Made by a program: the position numbers and the translations under genes. From Amphibalanus amphitrite (Eukaryota > Arthropoda > Thecostraca > Balanomorpha > Balanidae): DNA of 64,000 nt. The DNA lies in NCBI RefSeq assembly GCF_019059575.1, contig NW_024881592.1, positions 930,001-994,000 of the forward strand, given 5' to 3'. The notes beneath the pieces are model-generated. The model ran no database searches. It was not told the origin of the DNA and saw nothing but the letters and a program-made list of their open reading frames with translations. Each line of letters opens with the position of its first letter. Position 1 is the stretch's first letter. Of this stretch, positions 1 to 10,098 are shown one piece after another.

Positions 1-130
1 TACCGATTGTTTTTGATACTATGTGTTTTTAATTTAATCACTAGTGTCCACTGACGAAGGCACCCTGTGGCCGAAACGTCTGGTTTTAGGAATTTGACTT
101 GTGTTGCCATCGATCGTGAATAAAACTCAA
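1..130 (+). repeat. possible retroelement 3' tail with AATAAA
   Basis: A short block contains GACGAAGGC...GGCCGAAACGTC (about 53-80), a stem-like arrangement I associate with 3' tails of invertebrate retroelements, followed by an AATAAA at 119-124. No coding frame is recognisable in it. It could instead be the 3' end of a plus-strand transcript entering from the left. The assignment is from pattern memory only. Confidence 0.3.
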
Positions 131-324
131 TCATGTCTGATTATTTACAAACGTCTATTCGCAACGATGGCAGCGTTAACGTAATGAAATAATTCAACAT
201 AAGGAAAAAGATAGCAAGTAATCTAAACAGATACAAGTTTCTCAACGACTGCCTCGCTGAAATGGTTCTGCCGAAATCAGCACCGACATGATGAATGCCG
301 TTCTCAATTTAGGTTTTTAATCAT

Positions 325-850
325 CATCATCATCATCACGTTTATTAAGAAACAAAAGAATACACAAAATCAAGATAAGTAAGAACTGGTGCAAAAGCAC
401 TCGAAAGTGCTTAATTCGAGGCACCAGCTCTGTTAAAGAACATACAAGCAAATAAACACATACACACATATACAAGAACTTAAAATGGATTCAAACAAAC
501 TAAATCGCCAGTCGCCGCCACCAAGCCGAACGCGTCGCGCATTAGAGGTTGTCCAGAGAGCCCCGTTGCCGACGCCACCCCACCGAGACACGCCCATCCC
601 GCCTCGTAATTAAATAGTCAGAGTGTTGGGATTGTAAAGCGCCCAGAATTAAGTAAGAACTTAATGTTGAAACAAAGAATGCATTTCGAAACCTGTGCCC
701 GCTCCACAAATGTTTCGTGTCTGATGAGACTACGAGTTCCATGATCCCCATCAGGCTTGCAGCGATCTGCCCCTGAATGGTACGTTACAGGTCGAAAGGA
801 CACTCCAACTCCAGCTAAGGCAGCGTAAATTACTGTGTACCCTCCCCCTA
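325..850 (-). other. presumed 3' UTR of the zinc-finger gene
   Basis: The stretch downstream (minus strand) of the zinc-finger stop codon has no conserved frame. It ends near a minus-strand AATAAA (346-341) followed by a short (GAT)n run. It also holds a nested hairpin at about 390-430, where GGTGC/GCACC arms surround AAGCACTCGAAAGTGCTT. The (GAT)n tail next to AATAAA also resembles a LINE 3' end, so part of this may be an inserted element rather than native UTR. Confidence 0.4.
341..346 (-). terminator. candidate poly(A) signal AATAAA
   Basis: The plus-strand TTTATT reads AATAAA on the minus strand. It lies about 505 bases past the zinc-finger gene's stop, a plausible 3' UTR length. It is the first canonical signal I see downstream of that stop. 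Confidence 0.4.
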
Positions 851-1018
851 TCACTGAAGCCGGGCGGGCCGCCTGACCACACGTACCGGTCGGCCGACCG
901 CTCGTGTCACACGGGGGCTGCTGCGGGAGCCCCTACCGGTCCCCCGACCACTCTCCTGACTCGGAGAGGGGTCAGCCAGAGCCGTCTTTGGTTTCTTGGG
1001 CGTCAGCACTATGGCAAC
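851..1018 (-). CDS. zinc-finger gene terminal coding exon
   Basis: A GTGTTTCAG acceptor begins a frame of 55 residues, VAIVLTPKKPKTALADP then a Gly/Ser/Arg-rich, basic C-terminus, ending at TGA 853-851. An alternative donor (GTACGTG, 886-880) inside it could instead splice onward, which would change the last 12 residues. Confidence 0.6.
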   Translation of the reverse strand, partial: VAIVLTPKKPKTALADPSPSQESGRGTGRGSRSSPRVTRAVGRPVRVVRRPARLQ

Positions 1019-4000
1019 CTGAAACACAGACGCAAGCAGCTGATTAATGCATGAATGCGTGGGCGTTATGACTGGGTATATCTTCTATAAGAAACGTTTT
1101 ATCACGGGCCATCTACAATTACACTTAACATACGATAAGTGCAAAGTATTCATATCCTATGTTCGAGCACACAAGTTCCCGCATGAAACTATTTTTCAGA
1201 GTTTTACACACCTGGAAATGGAATGAAACTCATTGGTTGGGCTGGGGCTTTATGTAAGCAGAAGTAGCAACAGTCACCGTCCTAAATTAGAACCACACCA
1301 GCTAGTCGCCAGGTCTGCCCAGGGTCCTTACCTCCCCTTGAAGAGGTCTTTTGCGGGTAGCTGCCCTCCGGCCTGCGCCGGCAGCTGCCGCGGCTCCGTT
1401 TTTCAATAAAACATACTCGGCTCCATCTTCTCCTACTGCATCTTCATCCGCACATCCAGCTTCTTCGTCTTCCTCTTGCACAGCCCCGTCTCCTTCTGCA
1501 GCTCCATTCGCACTTCCATCTTCTTCCAACTCTTCCCCATCCAGAGTTTCATCTCCCTCCATCCCTTCCTCGTCCGCAGTTCCATCTTCTTCCCTTTCAC
1601 CACCGTCACATTCGTTCTTAACCTCCAACAGCCGACATACCCTCCCACTTGGCTCATTCTGACTACCCGGCTCCTCCGCTTCACCCGACGCGTTCCCATC
1701 GATATCGTCATCACAAACATCCATATCCATATTTGGCCTGGACATCCCAACCCCTCCGACGTCATCACACTCCTCTGACCCGTCACTCTCAGTCTCTACC
1801 TCTGCCGTGTCCTCAGTCTCCGTCACAGTCTCAGTCACCGCCGCTTCATCCTCACTATCACTCTCGGGACACTCTCTATCGTGTCCGTAATGATACGGAT
1901 ACAGGGTGATCCTCACTCGACCCGCTGACGACTCGGTCGCGCGCAGTGTCGACGTGCAGCGGAAGCCCCGGTTCTCGTAGAGGTGGAGTCGGGAGGCGGC
2001 CTCGGAGCCCCGACCGGAGCGGCAGCACACATAGGTGGCCGGCCGGTCCCATCGCAGCGGACGGGCCACCAGGCGGTAGCGGGTTTGGCTCTCCCGCTCG
2101 TAGGCTGCCTTCCACGTCATGAACTCTGTACGGGTGCGAGGGGATGGTGTTAGAGTGCCAGTGTCGATCTTTATCTATGCTTGAATAAATATAGAGGGAT
2201 AGGCCTCGGTTAACATACATTTTCAGGCCGGGGCAGGACGACTAACATTGACATGAAAACAGTGGGCATGTCCTCAGAAAATGAGAATAAAATTACAGGG
2301 CATTTCATGGCAGTCGCCAGTCAGTATCCTTTCGCAAACCACCTGCATGGAATTTTGCAATCCCCGTAAAATCGAAAGCAGCAGTACAAGCTGAAACGAG
2401 TACATTCCATAATTCAGCACACACACATTCAACGACGCAGTAAACAGACCAAGTAACTCCTACCACGCCATGACACTTATCCTGAGTCCCTATAAGGTCG
2501 GCATATACCTTCGACCGTCTTGAAGCCGGTGGTGAGTTTGATTGCCGCAGGCCTGATGCCGTGCTGTTCGGTCAGATGACATCTGAGCTGCGACAGAAAG
2601 CCGAACCTAGCGGTGCATCTGACTCCGGCGGCGTCCTCTTCATGGCACACCTGTGTGCGCGGGGAGGGGCGAGTGAGAATGGGTCGACATGAGCAACATG
2701 TGATGGGTGCCAGGGTATGTCGGCCTAAACAAGTCCCAGTGAGGGTTAGGTTAGGGACAGCATCACGTCACCGTCAGGAGTTCGAGACATCACATATTTT
2801 ACAGTTGAGGCATTTAAATGAAAATTCACGAGGTAAATATTTATAAAATAACATCTCATTACGGTTTATTTCTCAACTTGTCGACAACTATGTCATTTAC
2901 GTACGAGATGTTTAACGTCCTGCGTTGCCAGGAAGTTGTGGGCAAGTCTCTGGTGTGTGAGCAGACGGGCTGCATTAACGCCGCGGTAGCCGCACTGGTC
3001 ACAGCTCAGGTCCTGAAACCTCGGGCGGGGCGGGGGGGGGGGGGGTGAAGCGAGGGTCAGCGTACGGCATCTCCGCCACGGTAACCAGCTTTACATCATA
3101 TTTACAACATTATGGCGTACTCTGCAAGCTCCCGACGTTAAAAAATAATACTGATATCTTCATCTTTTTGTTACAAAAGAGGCAGGTGTGCAAGCGTGAA
3201 GATCCAATTTCGCGAAGTAAATCGGTGTCTATAATCAGTGAGTGTATCAGTGTCTATTACAGTGTAGTGGAAGTCACACAATACGATTATAACCGAAGGT
3301 TTGTTGTCAATAGTTAAAACACTTTTCTTTAGCATTGTGTTTTTCTATTGAAAAACAAATCTGAGTTCCCTGACAATTTGGCAAAAGCTGCCTGAGATCG
3401 GTATAACGAGGTACTATAAAAGACAACGAGTTTACATGAACAGCGAGATGAACTTACGTTTTTCTTGGCGTGATATCGGTGTACGTGAATGACCAGCTCC
3501 TTCTGTGACGGTGCCAAATGATCGCAGAAACTGCATTTACGACTCTGTGGGAGAAAACGCGTCATTACCATCGAGTAACAACACACAGCAGTGCGAAACT
3601 GAAAACAAAAACCAAAAACCATGTGACAAAATTTAGCCTTCCTCCAACTAGTCTCTAGGGACTCGACAATGGAGATATGGCCGTAATCTCCGCCGGAACG
3701 ATAGAAAACCCTGTCCTCCCGACTAGTGACTCGCCGAACAGCAGCTGAAGCCACAACAAAATCAAACTAGCCGCTTACCTCTGGATGCGCCTGGGTCTCG
3801 TGCTGCCTGATCTCCTTCTTGAACATCGATGCGTAGTTACAGCCTGGAAAACTGCATCGCTGAAAGGATGTGGTTTATCCATTACAGCCAGTGTATGACA
3901 AAATAATACGCAGGTCCCACCCTCCATGAATTCTGCTTCCTCGTTGAAAAATACCAGATATAGACAGCCCGAGGGAAACCAAGAATCACAATATCCTATG

Positions 4001-6706
4001 AGATGGCAGATGAAGTTAAAGAGGTTTATAGCAAAACTGGTGGCATTGCTGGCTTCGTCGTCATTGGTGACAGACCAAATCGGTTGCCACCTTGTGCTGT
4101 AACAGACGCTGGTTTGTGCCAAAAGTAATGGTGCCTAAAGTTGGGCTAAATGCGGATTATTTTGAGCGTCGTCGGCTATCAGATCACGTACCTTTACGCG
4201 CTCGCTCGTGTAGACCACATTACTGACTAGCGGTGGTTTGATACAGCCTTGCCCCGCGGGAGCAATGGGGACTGGTCGAGCTGAAATAAATGTTTTCCTT
4301 ATTTTGTGTCCCAATCGCTACAAAAAAGACAAGGTAGGTAGAATTTTTCTTAATTAAAAATGTGTGATCCAGAACTAAAAATGAAAGTCCAGCATCAATA
4401 CAATCTAATAAAATACGAGAGTCATACATTGTACGAAACATTCAGCTATAACCGTCCAAAACTTACATTGAAATGATAATTTTCGATAAGCAGTTATCGA
4501 TTACGACTCTGTATCCAAACCACACACATAACAGCCCACTAAAAGCAGAGTACCACCTGAGTTTCATCTAATAAGCTAGCAATACGGACCGCTTGTGCCG
4601 TCAATGATCTGACCCGTCTGCAATAACGGCCGTAACCAGCATGGTACTGCATTGGCCACTGGGGAAGAGGAGCTGGAGGCCAGCCGATGTCCCTTTTCCC
4701 GTGAGCGACGTAGCACGAGATTTATCATGCATTGCCAGATGTCAGATAACATACTTTTCTGAATACAGACCAAAATAATTTAGTGGATGACCAGGACCAC
4801 CAACCGGGCCAACATGCCATATCAAACAATTTTCTACGACACCATAGGCTGGTACGAACATACCATGCTGAAAATACCAATTCCCGTCCGATCACTGAAG
4901 TCAAGCCGCATCGCGCCCGGTTAGTACTTGGATGGGTGACGCCCTAGGCTGCAAGACGATCACATTCACAAAAAAAAAAAAAAAATAATAGAAGAAGGAC
5001 GCCCAACGCCGAAACAGAATGTTACTCCCAAAGTACCCGAACAAACCAGCTTAAGACTAACATAATATTGGTTATGCTATCAACAGCATATGCACCTTAT
5101 AACTGCCATGTAGCGAAGTCATGGCCAGCACAACCAATCTTACCCGTCATTTTCTGTCGTTTCTTAGGTGGCTTGTGGGATGGTTTAGAGTTACCCGTCT
5201 TCTGATCACCTTTTGCTGAGTTTGCCGGCCCACTGACATTTTTCAAACATCCCTTCTCTGTCTTGATCTGAAAATGAAATGGAACAAACTTAACCCGCGC
5301 CCTGCTGGGGGGGGGGGGGGGTGTTTGAACACCCCACCCTTGTGGTTTTTCGCGAATATCTCAAAAACGGCGGCGCGGAGCGCCGCCGTTTTTGGTACAC
5401 CTTATCATACATCAATTCTACACTTGTGAAAATTTCAGACCAAGGTCATTCAAGGTCAGGTCACCAGGTCACTTTGAAGTGACCTCACCTCATAAAAAGT
5501 TTCAATGTCTGTCATAGCTACACCGAGTGACCGATCGCCTTGAAACTTTCAGCGATTGCTAAGAGCAATAGCATGTACAAAATGTATATCTCAGAATTTT
5601 GATATCGATGACCTAAGGTCAGGTCAATTTTGCGACCTCTCCATTATAAGTCAATGGGAGAAAATTGAAATGCGCCTCTTTTGGACGAAAGACATTATAA
5701 ACACTCCCAAACACTGAATTACAAGTGGTTTAGACACACTGAACATGAAAATGGTGTCCGTGACCCCTGTTTATGCCCTGAGGTCATCTTAGGTCACGAA
5801 TGGTATCTAACAGTTTTTCGCAAACAACTTTTGATAGAGGCATGCTAGAGCGATGAAAACGCCTTAGATGTGTTCAGCTCGACGATACGAATCGACTGAT
5901 ATGCAACATGACCCTTTCCGGTCAGGTCATGACCTTGACCTGAGGTCAAATTTTCAAGTTGACCTTTCAAGGTCAAGTTATAGTTCATTCGATGCGTCTT
6001 GACGAGAGGAACACGATGCCGGTAAAAGTAAGCTCGTACAAGGCTTGGGTCAAAAGTTATTGCAGAAAAACTGTTTCCGAAAAAATCGGCTATTTTTGCA
6101 GTTTTTGCCCCCTGCAGGCAAAACCGTTGACGTTAGGTCAAATCTGAGAGAATTACTCAGAAAGGGCGTTAATAGGGCTATCGAATGCGCTTTTCCGCGG
6201 CGCTGTAGCTCTATTGGTTCCCGAGTTATGCGTTGGCTTCTTGGAAATTGTCGACATTCGACCTGGAAATCGGCGAAATTTTGCCTTCAATGACCTCTGG
6301 TGACCTGACCTTTGACCTGACCAAAAAATTGACCGAAGTGATTTCGTCATTATTTTTGACGCTCTTTCGAACGCCGCCTTCCGCGTATCGCTACGTGACC
6401 CAGGAGCCGAGTTAGAAGGGGGGGGGGGTGTTCAAACACCCCCCCCCCCCAGCAGGGCGTGGAAATCCAGGACCCCCAGCCGGGCGCGGGTTAATACTCA
6501 AGTAATGCTCTCAGCTATTATCCCGAGTTATGTCCCACTAAGAACTCCATCAAAACCCAGTCTTCCCCCAGTGCAACACTAAGAACCTTAGGTATTTGCG
6601 CTGACATTACCTTCGGAGCTGGCTGTTTGTCCAAGACGCCCTTAATGGGCGTTTTAGGTTCCTTCTTAACCATTCCAAAGGCGTCAGTTTCATCAGCAGA
6701 CATCAT
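851..6706 (-). CDS. C2H2 zinc-finger protein with FAR1-like zinc cluster and acidic tail (8 exons, 508 aa)
   Basis: Exons on the minus strand are 6708-6611 (ATG at 6706), 5267-5144, 4226-4192, 3859-3779, 3544-3458, 2650-2509, 2125-1332 and 1018-851 (TGA at 853-851). All introns are GT-AG and the phases join without a break: 1527 coding bases, 508 residues. Residues 33-73 are basic and hold a PPKKRQK nuclear-localisation-like patch. Finger 1 is at about 87-110 (C-X4-C-X12-H-X4-H). Finger 2 is at about 116-137 (C-X2-C-X12-H-X4-H). A degenerate third finger is at 143-171 (C-X9-C-X12-H-X4-H). Residues 190-271 run from FMTWK through YVCCRSG, FRC and YPYHYGHD, a Cys-Cys...Cys...His-X2-His layout like the FAR1/WRKY-GCM1 zinc clusters often linked to Mutator-like transposase relatives. 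Residues about 275-430 are strongly acidic. A nuclear DNA-binding regulator is likely; its target is unknown. The ATG lies two bases inside an exon that starts at an acceptor, so an upstream 5' UTR exon is expected and an upstream start is possible. Confidence 0.82.
1332..2125 (-). CDS. zinc-finger gene coding exon 7 (FAR1-like domain and acidic tail)
   Basis: This 794-base exon starts after CCGTACAG and ends before GTAAGG. Its first 82 residues form the zinc-cluster domain (conserved EF..WK start, CC..SG, C, H-X2-H end). The rest is a long Glu/Asp/Ser/Thr stretch followed by a short Ala and basic patch. The acidic run gives the opposite strand long Ser/Pro-rich open frames that are not genes. 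Confidence 0.85.
2509..2650 (-). CDS. zinc-finger gene coding exon 6 (degenerate finger 3)
   Basis: It starts at a GCACACAG acceptor, ends at a GTATATG donor and is 142 bases. The encoded finger has an enlarged Cys-Cys spacing (C-X9-C) but the normal X12 and H-X4-H part, so zinc binding is plausible but not certain. A short TTGFKTVE linker leads into the next domain. It ends in phase 1. Confidence 0.78.
3458..3544 (-). CDS. zinc-finger gene coding exon 5 (finger 2)
   Basis: It encodes 29 residues with finger CSFCDHLAPSQKELVIH...RYH, flanked by a CCCACAG acceptor and GTAAGT donor in phase 0. Like exon 4, it is one finger per exon. The shared K/R-C-S-F start suggests duplication of one finger exon. 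Confidence 0.85.
3779..3859 (-). CDS. zinc-finger gene coding exon 4 (finger 1)
   Basis: It encodes 27 residues holding one complete C2H2 finger, CSFPGCNYASMF followed by KKEIRQHETQAH, then a CTTTCAG acceptor at its 5' side and GTAAGC donor at its 3' side. Both boundaries are phase 0, so the finger is a self-contained exon cassette. Confidence 0.85.
4192..4226 (-). CDS. zinc-finger gene coding exon 3 (35-base micro-exon)
   Basis: The exon is only 35 bases, between a CCGCTAG acceptor and a GTACGTG donor. Its two-base start completes the Val codon left by exon 2, and it adds SNVVYTSERVK just before the first finger. Phase agreement on both sides supports it. The acceptor is weak and the short length makes this the least certain internal exon. 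Confidence 0.6.
4850..4985 (+). repeat. 5S rRNA-derived retroposon (SINE3-like) or 5S pseudogene with poly(A)
   Basis: Bases about 4850-4955 match the 5S rRNA pattern: ACATACCATGCTGAA, then CCGTCCGATCACTGAAGTC, then a box-C-like GGTTAGTACTTGGATGGGTG. The box A/intermediate region is recognisable (AAGTCAAGC...GCGCCCGG). The 3' end of 5S diverges after GGGTGAC and an A-rich tail (4971-4985) follows. A poly(A) tail after a truncated 5S unit indicates retroposition, as in SINE3 elements. It lies in an intron of the zinc-finger gene, antisense to it. Confidence 0.75.
5144..5267 (-). CDS. zinc-finger gene coding exon 2
   Basis: A TTTTCAG acceptor and GTAAGA donor bound 124 bases that encode IKTEKGCLKN...KPPKKRQKMT. 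This Lys-rich segment carries a likely nuclear localisation signal. It ends in phase 1. The intron before it contains the 1.2-kb TTAA-flanked element (5290-6494). Confidence 0.75.
5290..6494 (+). mobile_element. TTAA-flanked inverted-repeat element, copy A (1205 bp)
   Basis: The left end TTAACCCGCGCCCTGCTGGG and the reverse complement of the right end TTAACCCGCGCCCGGCTGGG differ at one position, and TTAA stands at each border. Just inside each end is a G-run, short palindrome (TGTTTGAACA type), C-run hairpin. The core carries many AGGTCA/TGACCT motifs and no open reading frame, so it is non-autonomous. The TTAA target and CCC-starting termini fit piggyBac-type mobilisation; no transposase is present. 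Confidence 0.8.
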
Positions 6707-6708
6707 TC
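6611..6708 (-). CDS. zinc-finger gene coding exon 1
   Basis: A TTTTTTGCAG acceptor precedes the exon and GTAATG follows it. It opens with tandem ATG codons (6706 and 6703) and encodes 32 residues starting MMSADETDAFG, with a Lys/Pro-rich second half. The exon ends in phase 0. Because it begins at an acceptor, at least one non-coding exon should lie at higher coordinates. Confidence 0.72.
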
Positions 6709-7084
6709 CTGCAAAAAAGGAACAAGTTAAAATCTGACAGAATACATGATATTTCAAATTCATTAAAAATACAGATACCGAAATATTGCACAGAAATAAA
6801 GCAATCTCGCCTTCACATGCAGGTGATAACCGGCTGTTCAATGGGGACTAGCCCATTGAGTCCCCATTGAGCGTCTCCATGAGCTACATGAGCGTCTCCA
6901 CTAGGCGGCAGTTTTTTATTATAGGTAGACAGTCCGAGTCTTTTGAATGGAGGGACCCACAATGACAGTACCCCACGGCTAAGCAGAGCTTGTTGCATTG
7001 GCCGCACTTTTCGATTGTGCAATGCCTTGTATATGGCAGAACCAAGAGTCCGGAAGTTTAACGTACACACGTAACCGCGTACGG

Positions 7085-7318
7085 TCTGTCCCTCCCCCCC
7101 CCCCCCGTCACCGACTTCAGCTGGTTATGGCCTGCGGGCCCTGCTGCCACCATGGCCGACCGTAACCATACCCGATACATATGGTCACACCCGATGTCTA
7201 TGCAGGAGTCTCAGACATCGGGCGCCAATGAATCGCGCCACAGTTTGTAACCAGTACACATGTTCCACCACACAGATTCCAGATTCCAACGCTCTACCGA
7301 CTGAGCTAAGGGAACAGT
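7085..7318 (-). mobile_element. tRNA-derived SINE, copy 1
   Basis: On the minus strand the unit begins with a tRNA-like head containing a good Pol III A box, TTAGCTCAGTCGGTAGAGCG. The body shares blocks with the plus-strand copy at 17043-17240: CGCCCGAT.T.TGA.ACTCCTG and CAGCTGAAGTC. The B box is degraded. A long G-run (C-run on the plus strand, about 7090-7107) lies near its 3' end. Confidence 0.6.
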
Positions 7319-7319
7319 T

Positions 7320-8030
7320 CTACCGATAGTTGAATCCAGAGCCAGTGAGTGAACCTACATCACCCGCGCCGCATTGGTGTGGGCTCCAGAAGTTCAGAGG
7401 GTGCTTATAGATACCAGTCCATCCAGAGTCCACTGAGGCAAAACACCGCTCTCTGCTCCAAGCTTTGCACAATTTGGACAAGAGTCGGTTGTCAAGTGCT
7501 CCGACATTAGTCGCATCGGTGCTCCACAACTGTCACCTCCGATGTAAGATGATTCAGGAAAGACGTCAATGCGCACTGAAGCGGAGCTGCTCAGCCTCAG
7601 TACTGGCTCTACTGCAGGATTACCTCACACCAGGGATAGCAAGCTGAGTGTCGAGGTCAACAACCATCAACATTACCTAATCACTGCATCAGCTGTGATG
7701 ACTCCTGACTCCTAGAATCTTAGTGATGCCTTTGTTATACCAAACTGAAACATCAGCTACATCTCTTGACATCACCAGCCCCCATACCAGTGCAGTAGAG
7801 CTTGTCCTGGGCGCTGTTCGGTCGCTGTTTTTTTTATCAGCAGGCAGCGAGCATCCTGCTGTTTCTTGGCTCCTCACTGGTCGAATTCACGTGGGTTATT
7901 CATTTGACCAATGAGAGGCCAAGAAGCGCCAGCAATACCTAACTTAACCAGCAATAGGCACATACCACACCACTGTGCCGCCGGAGCACACACACAGAAG
8001 GTCCACCGGAGGATGTAGGCTACAGTATGA
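7320..8030. other. no recognised gene
   Basis: The short open frames on both strands here match nothing I recognise and lack convincing splice contexts. The stretch may hold more decayed retroelement sequence leading into the LINE fragment that follows. Confidence 0.4.
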
Positions 8031-8036
8031 CGATGC

Positions 8037-8617
8037 TTGGACATGACAAGAGGAGGTCCTCCACCACCAGCTCCGCGCCGACCGATGTCGGTTGCTCCAG
8101 GCCACACTACTCAGATGGCTGCGACCGGACACGGACGGCCTGTGCTCGGAGTGTGGAGCGGAGAACACAGAGCACGTCATCTGCGACTGCCCACGTTACC
8201 AGGCTGCGAGATCAAGGTACCTCGGCCACATGCCGACGCTGGAGGTGCTGCAGGAGAGACCGGATGCTGTCGTCCGGTTCATGCGACAGACTGGTCTCCT
8301 GCAGCAGAGGGAGACCCGATGATCGGCCTGCCTCACATCGCTGGACAGCAGAAGAAGAAGAAGCACTGACAAGAGCTCGGAGAAACCACTGGAGCGTCCG
8401 GGCGCTAAACGACTGGAACTCCCTGCTTCCCCACGTCGTGACGGCGACCTCTGCTAGTGAGTTCAAGAACCGGCTTGATAGTCACTGGTCTGATCATATT
8501 TATGACATACCTTCTTAAGCTAGAGCAATAACCGAGATTCAAAGAGCTTGATGAGAACGGGTTCAAAAGGCCTCTGGCCTCCCAAAGTCCTGCCAACAGT
8601 AAGATAAGGTAAGGTAA
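8037..8617 (+). mobile_element. non-LTR retrotransposon 3' fragment(s)
   Basis: A frame from 8092 encodes the Cys/His knuckle typical of the C-terminus of R1/I/Jockey-type ORF2 proteins (GLCSECGAENTEHVICDCPRY). After a stop at 8322, a different frame to 8518 encodes a CR1-type C-terminus (SVRALNDWNSLL...FKNRLDSHW). A GGTAAG-repeat tail ends at about 8617. The two parts probably come from different elements or from a rearranged one. All frames are broken, so it is inactive. Confidence 0.7.
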
Positions 8618-8699
8618 GGACTACTGAGAAGAGCGTTGATGGCTGGAGAAAAGTTCATGTTGTGCAGCAAATAAAAGAATTTACATTGCTTCACTTCAC

Positions 8700-9895
8700 A
8701 CTACAGTGTAGATGCCCTTTACCTGGACTGCCGCAAGGCCTTTGATACGGTTCCTCATGAGCATCTAATTGTCAAGATACAAGGAATGGGCATAGATGGT
8801 CTGGTAGCAAAATGGATCACTGGCTTTCTGAGCGGACGTGAGCAGAGGGTTGTGGTGAAGGGCTGCTGCTCGGGGTGGAGAGCTGTCAGGAGCGGAGTAC
8901 CCCAGGGTAGTGTTTTAGGACCGACCCTCTTTCTGATATATATAGATGACCTCATGAAGAATTTGGACTCTCCGGGGAAACTCTTTGCAGATGACGCAAA
9001 AATCTACAGGATTGGAGGCCCCAGAGATGGAGTCATTCTGCAAGAGGACATTTGCAAACTGAAAGTGTGGAGTCGAAATTGGTTACTGGATTTCAACAAG
9101 GACAGATGCAAGGTGATGCATTTTGGTCCCAAGAATCCTGGCTATAACTACTCTCTCAGATCAGAGGAATGACTTTAATGGAGACTGACAAAGAAGAGAA
9201 TCTGGGGGTGATTGTTACTCCTGATCTCAAAGCATCCGAGAAAGTGTCCAGGGCCGCGGCAGCAGCGAACTCCATGCTGGGTAGGATAAGAAAAACCTTT
9301 ACCTACATGTATGGACATGGAAATGTTCCTGCCCATCTACAAGACCCTTGTACGACCTCGAATGGAGCATGCCATTCAGGTGTGGTCACCTTACCTCCAG
9401 AAGGATATTAACAAGTTGGAACAAGTTCAAAGGAGAGCCACAAAACTTATACCTGGACTAGCTGCCAAACCATACAAAGTCCGTCTGGTGGAACTGAACA
9501 TGACAACTCTGGAAGAGAGGAGACAAAGAGGAGACATGATAGAAGTATTTAAGTTGATACATGGATTTGATATGGTCAATGCAGGAGAAGATTTCCTGAA
9601 ACTTGAAACAGACGGCCACAGGGAAAGGACACGAGGGCACACTCTGAAACTCCGGAAGCCAAGGCATCGCACATTTAAACGTAATATGTTCTTTTCATCA
9701 AGAATTATTGAACAGTGGAATAAGTTGCCTGAAGAAGTTATAACGAGCAAGAATGTTAACATTTTCAAGAACAAGTACAACAAACACATCAAGAAGACTA
9801 CGGAGAGAGGCACTCACCTGGTTCACTCACCTGGTGGGGTTCCCAATCTCACGTCTGCAGACAGGAAGGAGTAGGCAGGGATACAGTAGGAACCC
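8700..9895 (+). mobile_element. CR1-like non-LTR retrotransposon, 5'-truncated, frameshifted
   Basis: The conceptual protein holds reverse transcriptase motifs in order: LDCRKAFDTVPHE, SGVPQGSVLGPTLFLIYIDD, LFADDAKIY (FADD catalytic box) and NLGVIVTPDLK. The C-terminal domain follows, ending in WNKLPEEV and FKNKYNKH. A stop at about 9170 with a shift of frame, and a second compensating shift near 9310, break the protein. The endonuclease and the N-terminal part of the RT are missing, as expected from 5' truncation. The coding remnant ends at 9874. Confidence 0.88.
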
Positions 9896-10098
9896 GCAGA
9901 CACAAGGCGCACCAGTAGTTGCTACTACCGGAGTGGAGCGCCTGCACATATGTTTGCGCGAAAACAGGCATGGTTCAAGATGCAAACAAGAGTAGTTATG
10001 TTGTACATAATTGATGCAGGAGAAAGACAAAGTCAATGCTACTTTAAATGTGTCCATGGTACAGTGCATTTCGCAAGACGGAGAACAAAACAAGGCGG

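Noticed and set aside
542..854. Possible small genes on the minus strand
   Set aside because: They overlap the presumed 3' UTR of the zinc-finger gene and match no family I know.
1351..1909. Plus-strand Ser/Pro-rich frames
   Set aside because: Antisense shadow of the acidic exon 7 of the zinc-finger gene; the minus-strand exon has domain and splice support.
4850..4970. Functional 5S rRNA gene
   Set aside because: The 3' third diverges, there is no T-run terminator, and a poly(A) follows, so it is a retroposed derivative.
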